Positions 10,712 to 22,361 of a DNA stretch of 36,955 nt are shown here, piece by piece. Each line of letters starts with the position of its first letter. Within the stretch, counting starts at the first letter, position 1. A program made the translations under genes and the position numbers. This stretch comes from Hypholoma sublateritium FD-334 SS-4 (taxonomy: Eukaryota > Basidiomycota > Agaricomycetes > Agaricales > Strophariaceae): contig KN817616.1 in assembly GCA_000827495.1 (NCBI GenBank), positions 118,037-154,991 on the forward strand, in the 5' to 3' direction. The notes under the pieces are model-generated. The model ran no database searches and had not been told where the DNA came from. It saw only the letters and a program-made list of their open reading frames with translations.

Positions 10712-11422
10712 ATGACGATGGTGAGTGATTCGATATCAAAATGAAACAGTTGTCGACCTATATATTTTGTAGAAATATGTCATGGCCGATTTCTTCCTCT
10801 TTAACAGAACATGAAGCTTACGAAAGAGAGTGGCTATCCGCACAGAAGACTTGGTTCCAGAAATATTCTCTTCGCATTTTCAGAACCCGAACACTGTCCC
10901 TCTCAACTCTGTCATTGTGTGCAATGGGCGATACCGATATATGGTAGTTGGATATTACGACGAGGCCTTGTCTGTTAACCGAGCACTCAAACATGTCCGA
11001 AAACGCATCACTTGGCGCGGAGAGGTTGCACTGCTGTCCCTTGGGCAGTATGTACCTGTACTTTCAAAACCAGTTGGATCGAAAGTGGCAATCCGGCGCG
11101 CGGTTGGAATGTGAGAATCGCTTGATCACTATACCAAATACGCTACTTACTGAACATCAAGGTACCTCTCATTGGAAGAGCATGAGTCGGGAAAGGATCT
11201 TCCCTGCGAAGTATCTGTAAGTGTTGGACTCGTTGTGCTGGAAAGTTGTATCTATAGCTAAATATCTTGAAAAGTGTAATCGCGAGTAAAATACTAGGCG
11301 TTCGTCTTCACACGTGTATATACCGCTACCGATCAGAACTCTATGATAGGCACGCCGTTTCTTGTAGCTATAGTCAGGTGTTCTGTGAAAGATATCAATC
11401 GATTATATATTACAATCAGTGA
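10712..11422 (+). pseudogene. uncharacterised spliced gene with an in-frame TGA
   Basis: Proposed exons: 10712-10720, 10773-11110, 11162-11216, 11258-11422. The body is clearly coding (NPNTVPLNSVIVCNGRYRYM, VVGYYDEALSVNRALKHV, ITWRGEVALLSLGQYVP). Read from the intron acceptor at 10772, the same frame meets TGA at 10812-10814 and then continues without interruption. A C-to-T change of CGA would explain it, making this a nonsense allele; a sequencing error or a missed intron is also possible. The 41-bp third intron is shorter than its neighbours, so the C-terminus is uncertain. Family unknown to me. It is divergent from beta-propeller gene 1, about 430 bp apart, and 51 bp ahead of the next gene. 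Confidence 0.5.
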
Positions 11423-11473
11423 TGCAACTGTGAACCTACTTGAACAAGTACCTTGTCCACAACCACTTCAAAC

Positions 11474-13078
11474 ATGTATCGAGGACATGATAATCAGCAC
11501 ACATCTACTGCTCCCCAGCGCAACAACGTCCGCAAGCTCCCCAACAGGGATAGGCCGCCTTACGTGCAAAACACGACCTTCCCTGGCATGGATGTGCGTA
11601 CCTACCTACTGAGTCATGCCAAAAATTGGGCACACTGACACATCGATATTCAAGCATATGAAAACCGACTTTGCTAGTATTGTCCAAGACTTTGAGCGAC
11701 TGAAGGTTGCTCAAGGATCCCGGCAGCAGTCCGAGCAGATTACCGAGTTGCCACATACACCGGCACGGGCTATATCCCAGGTCAACACCTCGCAAACTCT
11801 CACTCCCTCTCATCTTGAACAGAACTCTAGTAGAAGGTGCGTACAGTAAATTATCACCCTGTGTAACCTCTAATCATATAATAGATCTAGAGACATGGCT
11901 TCCCTTCGAAACGTGGCTTATGATATGATGGCGGATTGCTTTCCTAACGCCAGTCCAACCGCAATCGCTGGTTTTATGACTGAACTCTTCACTCCAAAGC
12001 AAACAAGGTTTGCTATCCGTCAATCGTTGAGGGCGTTTGGGGATCCAAGACCCGAAATTTCGTTTGAAGCTGTAGCAGAAGAATTTGTTAGAGTAGCCGA
12101 GGAGGCGAATAGGTGAACACTTATTGAATTATCCGTTTCTAACTTCAATATCTCACTTGGATCCGTAGTATTCAACCTCCTGCTTCACTCTCTCAAACAG
12201 GAGGCGTATCAACTTTATCTGCATTCTTATCGACTCCTCAAGTGGTCACGACGCCAGTTGCTCCTCAAGTGTTCACAGTTCCGGTAGCCCCTCAGACGAC
12301 CGCAACTCCCGGCTTCCTGCAGACGACCACAGCTCCGGTAGTGCGGCAAACAGCCGCCGCAGTTCCACAGATGGTCGCAGCTCTTCCAGGTGCTCCGCAG
12401 GCGACCATTGTACCATTTTTTACACCGAGCGCAGCCCCTTTAACAGCCCCGACTCTTCCAGCAAGCGCGGCTTCTCCAGCGGCTTCTCCAGCAAGCGCGG
12501 CTCCACCAGCGAACGTGGCTTCTCAAGCGGGCCCACCGCCAGCTGCCGGTGCTTCTGCCGTGCCCGACGAACAAGACGAATCATCTATTGAAGCCCATGC
12601 CAAGATACGCCGTGGGGAAGCCAAATCGGGGACTCTTCACTACACTAATTGCTCACCGCAGAACCCCTTCAAGGCACAAGCTACATATCAAGTGCTGAAA
12701 AAGACCCATATCTTGACGTACTACCAGTCTATTTCAGCCAGCAAGATAGCCCAACCGGAAGTTGAAACTGCCAACCTTCTACCCGGGGATCTGTATATCC
12801 ACTACAACTCGTCGACTGGGGATTCGCAAGCAAAGGTGCAAGGTCAGCTTTGGCAATGGCCAACGATACCCAGCATGGGATGGCAGAATAAGAGCGCAGC
12901 GTATACGGGACAGAGTGAGATCCTCCATCCAGTCTTTGATAATATGGCTTTGTATTGCTCCCCCGCGAAAGCCTGGGAGCCCAATTACAACACTAAGGAC
13001 TACGTCAAGAAGCAGAGGGTTAAAGAGGCTGGAAACCAAATGATGAGCGCTAGTGCTAGCTCTCGATCTCGCGGATAG
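11474..13078 (+). CDS. Ala/Pro-rich protein with shared C-terminal domain (paralog B), 479 aa
   Basis: Exons: 11474-11593, 11655-11836, 11885-12112, 12169-13078; all phases join. Residues 1-100 are polar. A helical region follows (VAYDMMADCFPNASPTAIAG, FAIRQSLRAFGD). Then comes about 140 residues of Ala, Pro, Thr and Val repeats (VVTTPVAPQVFTVPVAPQ, PASAASPAASPASAAPP), certainly disordered. The last 170 residues form a domain also found in the next gene, with YTNCSPQNPFKA, LLPGDLYIHYN, GQLWQWPTIPSMGW and a final HPVFDNMALYC. The end is basic and Ser-rich. No signal peptide, membrane segment or known catalytic motif is visible. Function unknown. Confidence 0.72.
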
Positions 13079-13189
13079 TGTACTGTACCGTACTGGAATA
13101 GATCTGATATCATGTGACAACTTCTTTCATCGAATTATCAGTGTGCGCGAACAAAGATAGATCGTTCAATCTTGCACATTCCTCGTACC

Positions 13190-14146
13190 ATGGGCTCTGC
13201 AGTATCCCGCATTTCACTGAATGTGACACCTCTTCCAGACGAAATCGAGGAATTGCACTGGGAGAAGCAAGAGATAGATTTGCAGAAAAAAGTGGCCGTA
13301 TTCTTACTTGCGGAGAGCGACTTGCCGTTTAATTCCCTTTCATCTGAAAACATCGAGCTCCTGCTGCGTTGCCAGACGAGCAACGACGTCGGCGATATTC
13401 TCAACAAGGTTGAGGGGTTTTACGACCCCTACTTCGAAACAACATTGAGGTTGATTATTTTCATCAACACCCAGCGCTCGTTAGTCCCTCGACGAAGTAC
13501 TGCCGTGGTTGTCTAGCTGACCAATCATATCAGGGAAATGGGCTTTCCCCTTTCAACTTTTATTGAGATAAGCAGGGATGCTGGCGAGACTGATGGGGGT
13601 CCAATTCAAGCTTGTCTTAACAACGAGGCTCTGCAGCCAAATGATTACTCGAACCCATACCATGCCCGACTACTGCAGATACTAGGGTCTAGTCCACGGG
13701 ATCGAAATTTGGGACAAACGTCTGACTGCCTGACGTTTTTTGCAGTTTATTCTCCCATGAATCCATATAAATCGCCAAATTATTCGATCCCAGGTTCCAT
13801 GAGTAAGCTACTGTGGAGATATTACGAATCTTGGTCGGACGGATATATATCAAGACCATACCACAGCTTTATAGACGAGAATTCTCTGCAGGAAGGCGAC
13901 ATCTACCTCCACACTCGTTTCAAAGATATCGGTCACGAGCAGCGAGCGGAATACAGCCAAGCGTGGCAAAGGGCCGGCCGATTTTGGCATGACATATCAT
14001 TTCACTATGGAAAGGGTGGTCGCGGGTATTCGATATTTCATCCGCTGAATAAGAGATATGTCGTGCATCCGACGTATCAAGGTATTCCAAGATATATGCA
14101 AGCAACCGATGCAAAGATATTGAGGATATTGCGCGGGGAGTTCTGA
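13190..14146 (+). CDS. paralog C sharing the GDIYLH domain, 300 aa
   Basis: Two exons, 13190-13479 and 13534-14146, with a 54-bp intron. The ATG chosen is the first in the exon (MGSAVSRISLNV). Residues 1-95 are an alpha-helical region with many Glu and Leu. The C-terminal 150 residues match the end of the preceding gene (YSPMNPYKS, LQEGDIYLHTRFKD, QAWQRAGRFWHDISF, then HPLNKRYVVHP). It lacks the long Ala/Pro linker. Tandem position and shared domain indicate local duplication. Function unknown; the conserved aromatic and GD(I/L)Y(I/L)H motif would define the family. The stop is 231 bp from that of the next gene, convergent. Confidence 0.75.
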
Positions 14147-14377
14147 TATAGAGTTCGTCGCAAACCGCGGTCGTTACTTTTTTCGAACAGAATGAAATTG
14201 AAACATTTATAGACGTAATCGTGTCTACAACGGCTTAATGTGTATTGGACTACATTGCTTGAAAAATTTGAATCGCTATAATCAAAGCCCGTTACCACTT
14301 AGCAAAGCCAACGGGAAACCCTGGAATTTTCCAGTACTTGACAGGCAGCTTATGTCAAAAAGGTAAGTCAGCGTGGT

Positions 14378-16080
14378 CTAACTATGGACATAATTGCTTA
14401 CGGCAGCTGCTTCCGTCACTGGTATTGTCACCAGTACCGGATCCGGAGAATTGCTTACGGGAGCTGCTTCCGTCTCGACTGGTATTGTAGGCGCCTCTAA
14501 CACCACCGGTACCGGATCCGGAGAGACTTGATCGTTATTAATCTCTGGCTCGCCAGAAGCTTCGTCTACATAGAATTGTTCGTTCTGGACAGGGTTAGAC
14601 AAGCATATCGCAGTAGATAAGACACGCACGGAGGGTATCACGATATTCAGGTATGAACCAGGCTTCCGATTGGGTTTGGCGACGAGGATATGGCCTTGGC
14701 CCCATATGATTATCGAATCCTTTACGAGGTCAGCTAATTATGTGAGCCCCGAGTATATGCGAACCCACATAGATCTTTACTAAATATAAGGTTAGGTAAT
14801 TTTTAATCGTTACGAGAGAATGACATACATGGCGATCCAGGGGGATATGGAAGCTTATTGTGTCGCAGCAGAGCCAATACTCGTGAAGACTGGTTCCCGC
14901 CAAAATTCAATTCGGGGATAACTTCTAGGTCTGGTCTATCCGCGTACGCCAATACGAGCGAAGAATGCCCGTAGAAAATAGCCGAAACAAGAGGCCGATA
15001 TGGACCAAGACCCTCCCGCAGGACCTGGAGGAATTGCTTATACTTTACGCTGAACAGCGCAGCGTCACCGCGGCTGTTGATCGCTACGAGCAATTCATGG
15101 GATGGAGAGATTGCTGTGAATGTACTATATAGATATCAGCGTACGTTCTATCCAAATACTAAGTCAACTCACAGGGCGCGAGTGTCCCGAAACGGAATGG
15201 AATGCGTTAACGTTTTTTCGCGTATTGATACCCACCTCGAGATAGAATTAGTAGATTCGTAGCATTGGATCAAATATTTACTTACGATATGGCAAGTGGG
15301 TGTGACACCAATAACGTTCGCGGATTATCCAGATACCAAACATTTAGGGGTTCGTGCTGAAGCGCTCTTTCGGGAAGGGGTCTACAGACCGTCAAATCGT
15401 AACCGACATCTACAACAAGGATCAGAACATAGATTAGCCAGCATATCATTCAGGCAGTAAATATATTCACCAGAAAACGGCTCTTTGTAAATAAATACAT
15501 CACTTCCCACAAGACCCACCAGCTTACTAGCCGTCTTGCTGATGGCGGTATATTTCCAATTTATCGCAGTGGTAAAGTGAACGAGTCCGAAGTCAATGAC
15601 TTTGGTGGTCGTAACTTTGCCAAATTTCTATTGCTTATCAGCGAGAAAACAAAACAATTGTTGAGACAAACTTACCTCCCCCGATTGGTCAAGGAAAGAT
15701 GCGGCGTGCGCACTTCCATCGGAGAATCCTATAAGCAGGTCGTGGGCATATATTGGATGCCACCGTATCGACGAGACAGGACTTGCTTCTTCGGCTTCGG
15801 CACCTGGAGAGACGGCATTCGTTCGACGGAATGTATATAAGCAGACCCAGTCCTTGTCTATGAGTTCAAAGACCTGAAATCAAGTAGAGCTTTGATCTGG
15901 GTGCACGCATCGAGATTTGAAAACACTTGCCTCGACTAAGCCATCTTCATATCCAATAGCCAACAAACTATCTACTGAAGAAAACTCCGCCCAGCTTACT
16001 AGACTATGCTCGTATGTTGGACCCAAGTTTTCATAAACTGGGGGCTTGCGAGGTATTTCGGGGGGATGGGTTTCTTCCAT
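14378..16080 (-). CDS. beta-propeller protein 2 with Pro/Val-rich tail, about 446 aa
   Basis: Exons: 16080-15931, 15873-15676, 15627-15471, 15409-15286, 15235-15173, 15124-14829, 14779-14769 (11 nt), 14719-14378. Blades include WAEFSSVDSLLAIGYEDGLVE, SIRWHPIYAHDLLIGFSDGSA (each cut by my spacing), LNVWYLDNPRTLLVSHPLAI and ELLVAINSRGDAALFSVK. The first exon ends at the same GxxE point as in paralogs 1 and 3. Its first intron would use a GC donor (GAG|GCAAGT), since the nearby GT gives a stop. The C-terminus is an acidic, Pro/Val tail with two imperfect repeats. A possible extra intron (GTAAGC at about 14402 to AG at about 14350) would give another end, LPVKYWKIPGF, with its stop near 14302. 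No membrane segment is seen. Confidence 0.72.
14396..14525 (-). repeat. two imperfect repeats in the tail of beta-propeller 2
   Basis: Two copies of about 55-75 bp share GGAGCTGCTTCCGT, ACTGGTATTGT and ACCGGATCCGGAGA with small insertions between. They encode the repeated PDPVxVxxxPxxTEAA pattern, so the tail grew by local duplication. Confidence 0.6.
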
Positions 16081-16266
16081 GGTGGGCGAGGTTGATCGAC
16101 TAGCACGAGATTGAAGTACTAGTGTGACTTATATTATCGCCGGCTAACCTCATTCGAGATTTCAATCTGTATCAACTCCATATATCTTAACTAGGGCTTT
16201 TGAGCGGCCTCGAGGCAGGGGAAGTCGGATCCCCAGACCTAGCCGTAGGAAGAAAATATTTCAGTC

Positions 16267-18745
16267 TTATGGGGGAGCGCATGCTATGATTACGGTCTGT
16301 CGGTAGTATTTGCATTGACGGAACGAACATCCGCGACGGTCTTGGAAGGACGAGCATTGCATCTCGACAATATCGCAACGCCGGGCACGATCATAGTCAT
16401 TACTGCGTACACAACGGGACCCATTATACTAGAGAATTACATGGCTACTGAATATTTCTAACAGATCATCAGATTAATCGACAGAACAACAAAGTAGGAA
16501 CTTACTCGTAAATTCTACAGTCATGGTTGAAAGCGTAGGCTTTGTCAAGCGGACGAACAGTGATATCAATATCAGCACGGGCACCAAGCCATTCATGATT
16601 GTACGCGTTCTTTTCTAGACCCGCGACAAAAGACTTCGACGAGCTCCAGTTGTCGGCAGATCGCTCGCGAACATGAACCGCTGACCCATGCATCGATCCC
16701 GTTGCGGTGCGACGCCATACAACATAGCAGGTATCAAAAACTCGAAGCCACGCGTCTATAATGGCTGCTCGCCACAGAGGTCGTTTGGCGCGGTATCTGG
16801 TGTTATTACGTCGAATATACGCATTACCGATAACTTCTTCAGTATCAGATTCATCACTTGACATGCCTTCAACACCGAGTCGTTCTAGCATATCTACGTG
16901 GCATCGCAGGAGTGGAATGAACATCGCGATAAAAATACGCCGCTGAAAAAGCTGGCTAGAATGAGAAAAATCCTTTACATATGTTTCGGAACCTACAGAA
17001 TATTTCCTGAAATCACGCCTTCGTTTGATCTTCGCCGCGAGAACAACTGTCGGTCCTTTGAGCTGAAGTTTATATTGGGCTTGCAGATTTTTAATGCGAG
17101 TGAAAAAGGCTTCCATGACTTCGTCGAAACACTTTTTGGATAACTTGTTCGTTTTGATATAGTCCGCGGCAAATACCCGAGCAGCTGATTTGTTCCAAGC
17201 ACTTCTGGGGGTCCCCAACAGGTCGAAACGGAAGTATGTCGGATCGCAGCAGGCTCGACAGCTCATACCATCGTCAAGATTCCACGAGACGCGATATGCG
17301 TCGAGCTCCTCTTGGTTGACGCGGCGATTTAAGTGAAACACCTTGCCGCCCATCAACTTGAACAAATGGTCGCGTATGGTTTTCTATTTCATTTTCAGCA
17401 TAGTATCCCAAACGAAAAAAAATGACTCACGGCTAGTTGAGCTTTCATAAGACTTTTTCTTTTGGGACGGCGTGTGCGCTTAGCCTTTGGCGCAGGAAGT
17501 GGTCGGGCAAGAGTCGAAAGAGAATCAGACACCATGGCTGTCATTTGGGTCACTCTCTCGTCTAATGCTTGTATAGCATGGTGCATGTTTTCTAAAATCT
17601 ATCGACAATCAAAACCTGGACAAAGAAAGGAAGAAAGACTTACTTCACTGTGGGACTTGCGCCTTGGATGATGACGACGACGGTTCATTCTGTTTCCTTG
17701 ATCGCTGCTTTCAGCGTCCTCCACATCAGCGTCAGCTTCGTCTGCGCTGCCTCCGAATCTATCGTAAATTTCCTCGCTAGATTCTTCATCGCGAGGGTCT
17801 TTGTCGCCAGCGATTTCCTCGGTGACATATTCCTCCCCAGCCTCTCGCTCCACAGTTGGAGGCGACAGATCCAGCTGCCTGACAGAAAACGAGGGCCGGT
17901 GTAAATGTGGGGTTTCCAATGCAGTGGGCGAATGGGTTATAGGACGGTATGCGAGACTGGAAGACTCGGGTAGTTGCGAGACAGCAAGAGGGGATGACTG
18001 CCTAGGTGACAGAGAGTCGGAAGGTAGGAACAATGATTGACGCGGCGGCTTTTCCCCTGAAAGATGACTGCGACGGTGCGATTCTGAACTAGAAGGCCGG
18101 ACACTTTGCAAAATACCATTTTGCGACTGCTTTATTGATGACGCTTTTCGAAGACCGTTAGTACGTCGTTTCTGATCAACTTTTAGGCATACCTGCAATT
18201 GACGGATGGGCGTCATTGGTTTCTCGCCTAATACCAAACTGCTCGTCGAACCAGGACCGCGATTGCTGTTGATTCTGGAGGCTAATTTGATGTGGAGAGG
18301 CCTGAAGTAGATTAGATAGCGTAGAATAAAACTGAAATTCCTGCTGGCCATCGAGGACGATTTGACGAAATGCAGAACTCCCAGATAAAATTGATTGCGA
18401 AGAACGAGAACTCAGGGAGTAGTACCGAGTGGTAGGAGGAGCTAACATTGATAATGGAATTAGTATTGCACTTAACGCGTTATAATACATAACATACGTG
18501 TATTCACTTGGGCATCTACAATACTGAGTGCCCCATTGGCGGAGCGGGCTGAACCTGTACAAGGCATCTGCGTGTATTTCTTCAGTGTGTTTCGAAAGTC
18601 TACGCATGCGAGTTGACCACGTACGTTTATCGCGGCGAATAATGCTGGTCCATGGAAGGAGCTTTGCCTCGTTGTGATTCACACTTCGCCTTTTCGGACT
18701 GACATTTGAAAGGGATCTTTGTGTGATGGAGCGAGGGTCAGACAT
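16267..18745 (-). CDS. transposon companion protein, 722 aa, possible DNA-binding role
   Basis: Six exons: 18745-18508, 18441-18193, 18143-17644, 17598-17431, 17383-16506, 16402-16267, with introns of 45-103 bp; one has a perfect TACTAAC branch site. Residues 1-330 are basic, Ser-rich and probably disordered, ending in an acidic stretch (DEESSEEIYDRF). A short coiled coil follows (LENMHHAIQALDERVTQM) next to a basic patch (KAKRTRRPKRKS). The folded part has GTPRSAWNKSAARVF, MLERLGVEGMSSDESD and, at the end, four spaced Cys (VEMQCSSFQDRRGCSFRQC). I recall this SSDESD family as multicopy in Agaricomycete genomes, function unknown. Basic patch, coiled coil and presence beside a CACTA transposase would fit a TnpA-like partner, but this is inference. 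Confidence 0.75.
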
Positions 18746-19547
18746 TGATACATAGACACAGTGTTATCTACGCCTCGTTGTGATTAAGTCCTCTCTATCC
18801 CAAGCGAAATATGGAAGGCATAGATTTCCAGCGCCGCAGGTAGGAACACCGACTTCACTAACTGAGACCGCATACCCATCGAGAGTTATTGGTCTTTGGC
18901 GGCGAAATAATCGAGATCTCGCTCCTGCATCGAGTGCGACTTGATAATCGGCATGTACATGTGCGATCGAGTAAAGGCCGAAGACGGGGCAGAGACACCC
19001 TAGATACTTCGAAGCTTCCAGGGCCCATAAAGTTGAAACCGCCTCGTAGTAATCGGTGTACTGCTTGCTAACCCCCTGACCAGGCTGGAGTTTAGTTGGT
19101 TCGATACCAAGCTAAACATGAAGAGCAGCATCGCGTAGCATAGTCTGGTTCGATACCAAGACACGCTGGGGACAGAGTAAGGATTTGGCTCAAGTTTGCC
19201 TGGCTGCTGGCATGAGTTAGTTGGGCATAAACGGAGATCTGCCCGAAATTTACCGGGCCGTGTGAAAGTCACGTGAATTTAATCTTTCTGAGAAGTACCG
19301 ATACGTGCGACTGCTAACTCACCCTCTTGCCATTACGCGTATTGCGAGCATTGACTTGGTCTCGAACCAATCAAGGCGCCCTTTAATTTCTACCGACTAT
19401 CGCATTGACTTGGTCTCGAACCAATCAAGGCACCCTATCCAGATTCTCCCAATTTCCAGAATAGATTTACTGCTACGGAGCCAACACATGAAATGATGTT
19501 AGTGTTTTTGTCCCGTGTGCGTGAAATAGCCTGACCCATATCTGTAC
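18746..19547. promoter_or_regulatory. divergent intergenic region with four palindromic boxes
   Basis: An 800-bp gap between two divergently transcribed genes. It contains four copies of a 15-bp near-palindrome TTGGTTCGAKACCAA: 19096-19110 and 19145-19159 in one orientation, 19356-19370 and 19410-19424 in the other. The latter two lie in an exact direct repeat of about 30 bp spaced 54 bp apart. Such arrays suit a dimeric regulator or transposon protein. Short ORFs here are not convincing. Confidence 0.6.
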
Positions 19548-22314
19548 ATGTATAGGTCTGATGCGAATATGAGTGCTGGATCTGGGAGGATTCAGACCGT
19601 TGATGGTCATATCTTCTATTCCCCAAATTCGAACCGTACTATCTGCAGTGCTCCACCCGTCGATGATCCCGGCAAACCCATGAGGTCCATATTCCACCCC
19701 AAAACCGTTTCCACATTGCCCAATGGTAGATTTGACGCGTGGGGCCTGGATGCTTCCGACTATCTCCAGCCTCGATGGTGGTGTCGACCTTGGGGTTGGA
19801 TATCGTTCTTTCCCACAGAGCCACATTTTCAAGATCCACCGTTCACTTGCCTCCTTGCAGCTCCTAGACGAGCCAATCATATCTATAATAAAGGTACCGG
19901 CTACGCTATGCCCCGAGGTATCATGTGCGAATGGCTAGAGCTGGACAAAAACCTCACAGAAGCCACCGCCCTCCTTCAGACGTATTATCAAATTGCAGCG
20001 GTCAGACCAATAAGTCCGTGGGGTTTTGGATACCATAAATCACACAGAGATCGCCGACACATGTTGATATCCATCAGTAAAGGGCGGGAGTGGTTCAGTG
20101 TATGGATGGCACTTTTCTCGTTTACAATCGCCCGAGCTCAAACTGTCGAACGCGAACTTAGTCCTTACCCTCACCTCGCCAAAGACGACTGGATAACTTA
20201 TTTATTGAAGAATGGGTTTGAAAAAACATGGGTTGACTCCGTTATGAGATCTGTAGTGTGGACTTTCTCCCAGGAAACAGCTCGCACGGGCATTTTCTTG
20301 CATCTGCCCCCGCGCGATGAACTTCAACCAGACGTTGAATGGTTTTGCTCGTACCATGTCCCTGTCTGGTACCCATGGGGCAAAGAACAAGCTAGCAATG
20401 GCAAGTGGGCCCATCTTGCCCCACCTGTACATATCTTGCAGGCTGGTACAAGTACTATGACAAAAAATCCATCCCTGATCGCTCCGAAAAGCAATGCTGC
20501 ATCTGATCAGCCATCGTCGGTGAACTCCGCTGCTGATGCGCCGTCAACTAAGTCGCATGTCGTATCGGGACCTGTCTTGCAAGCTGGTACAACTAATATA
20601 ACAAAAGACCTATCCCCGGTCGCTCAGAAAAGCAATGCTGCATCTGATCCTGATCAGCCGTCGTCGGTGGATTCCGCTATGGATGCGCCGTCAACTAAGT
20701 CGCATGCCGTATCGGAACCTGTAGAACTTCCTTCCTCACCCTGGAAAACATTCTTTGCCTTGCGGGCCGAACGCAATGGCCGCCAACTTTCACGAGAGTC
20801 GCCACAAGACCGGGAACGACGTGAAGCTCGGGAAAGACAACCGCCCGTCAAAAGTGCCAAAGTTTTTCATTGGATTGAAACAAGTCCTGGTAATTATGTA
20901 CGTGAGGCGATATCCAAAAAATGGAGGGAGGATACACTGGCGGATTACTCGAGTAAACAGAAACAGTACAATTCTTTTGATAATGAATGGGACTGTTGTA
21001 CCGCCTTCGGATCGGACTACGAGTGTGACAGTGACAGTGACGATGAAAACGATATCGGCTTTTTTGTTAGTGGTGAAGAAGTTAGCGAAGCAAATGCACC
21101 CTACCACCCCATGTCTGCTCATCTTACGCCGAATGGAGATCCACATGAACACGACTCAGATTGGCTGCAGACACCTACCGTAAATAGCATTTTTGAAGAC
21201 GAAATAATTGATATAACCCAAAGGTTTTTTGGCCTTGTCTGTCCACTTCCGGCTCCTTCTTCAGGCCCCCCCGTTGATCCAAATAATCGCAAGAATGTCT
21301 TGAAATTGCTAGGATTAAGTTGGGATAAATCAGTCGACGTATTCTCACAGCCCAGAGTGCTGTTAGCATTTGATTTTTTGCGCCGACTATGCGCTAAAGC
21401 ATCAATTTCGCCTGATGAGTGGGACCTCAGTCGAGAAAATCGAGCATACATTGCTTTCAGTAGCAGGTTCTCTGCTATCCGGAAGCTGCAGTCAAAGATG
21501 GGTGTTGTGTATATGTTTGACTTCGGTAAACATAGTTCCCAGCCATGGAAGTTGGCCACCACTGCCGCTCGACATGCCCTGACGATCTGTCGTTTAGATT
21601 CAAGTATGCGAGAAGACGAAATTGCTCGCTATCTTGTGAGTAGGGGCATTCCATTCCGAACACTCCAAAATTCAGAGACCCTTCGCCGTGGCTCTCGCTT
21701 TCCGCCACCTAAAATTGTGCATCCCAGGCGTGCTATGGACTACGTATTTACATTCGAAGACTACCGCGCATATACCCAACACTGCGCTGCTCTCCTGTGT
21801 CATCCTCGCTCTCGCGCTGCCCTCATGAAAGGCGGTTATATTTGGCGAGTTTCGGTGCCTATCCTCAGCATGCAGAAGGTTATTGATGGTCCATCTGGAT
21901 GGTCAACCAATCCCGACGAGATGTTTGTGGCGTCGTCAACGGAGATGGGAGAGTTTGTCGATGATGAGCTTACAGATCTTGAGATTGAAGCATTTTGTGG
22001 GCTGTACCGGTGTTCGACAGGTGAGTTGGCCTTTGATTCTGTGAATGTGACTTCTCATGGATATTCTAGGCTATGGCACTCAAATATCCTCTAAATCCTG
22101 GTGCCCATTACCTGGAATTTATGAAAACTCGGGTCTAGATTACGGCCATTGGACATCTATCAATGAAGATTTGTACGCGATTGCCTCTCCTTCAAATGGT
22201 ACAATCAACAGACAGCCATGTACCGCGAGCAAGTGGCGAAACATCACACGTGGTCTCGGTGAAGTTCGACGAGGGATTGGTCGCTTAGAAGAAGAAAGTC
22301 GATCTCTTCTGTGA
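19548..22314 (+). CDS. large uncharacterised Agaricomycete-type protein, 905 aa
   Basis: Two exons, 19548-22020 and 22070-22314, with a 49-bp intron; the phase joins at a Gly codon. The start could instead be the Met at 19569. Motifs: RPISPWGFGYHKSHRDRRHM, WFSVWMALFSFTIA, PPRDELQPDVEWF, HVPVWYPWG. I recall this pattern (RDRRHMLIS, WFxVW, then VPVWYPWG) from many uncharacterised proteins of mushroom-forming fungi. Residues 297-392 are two copies of a 47-49-residue repeat. An acidic stretch with SDSDDEND follows, then a second conserved region (DFLRRLCAKA, YLVSRGIPFRTLQ) and a final helix (GEVRRGIGRLEEE). No enzyme motif is visible. Its stop is 47 bp from the transposase stop, convergent. Confidence 0.8.
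20436..20723 (+). repeat. in-frame tandem duplication inside the 905-aa gene
   Basis: Units 20436-20576 (141 bp) and 20577-20723 (147 bp) are about 80-85% alike by eye; both start TTGCARGCTGGTACAA and end GTATCGGRACCTGT. The second has a 6-bp insertion (one extra Asp-Pro). The duplication keeps frame. Confidence 0.8.
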
Positions 22315-22361
22315 ATATTGTATACGCCAGTACATAATTGTATTAAATGTCCTATAATCAG

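Noticed and set aside
19473..19880. 135-codon minus-strand ORF overlapping the start of the 905-aa gene
   Set aside because: The plus-strand frame is far longer and has recognisable motifs; the minus ORF has none.
20790..21183. Overlapping ORFs of 142 and 120 codons inside the 905-aa gene
   Set aside because: Both are out-of-frame readings of its acidic SDSDDEND region.
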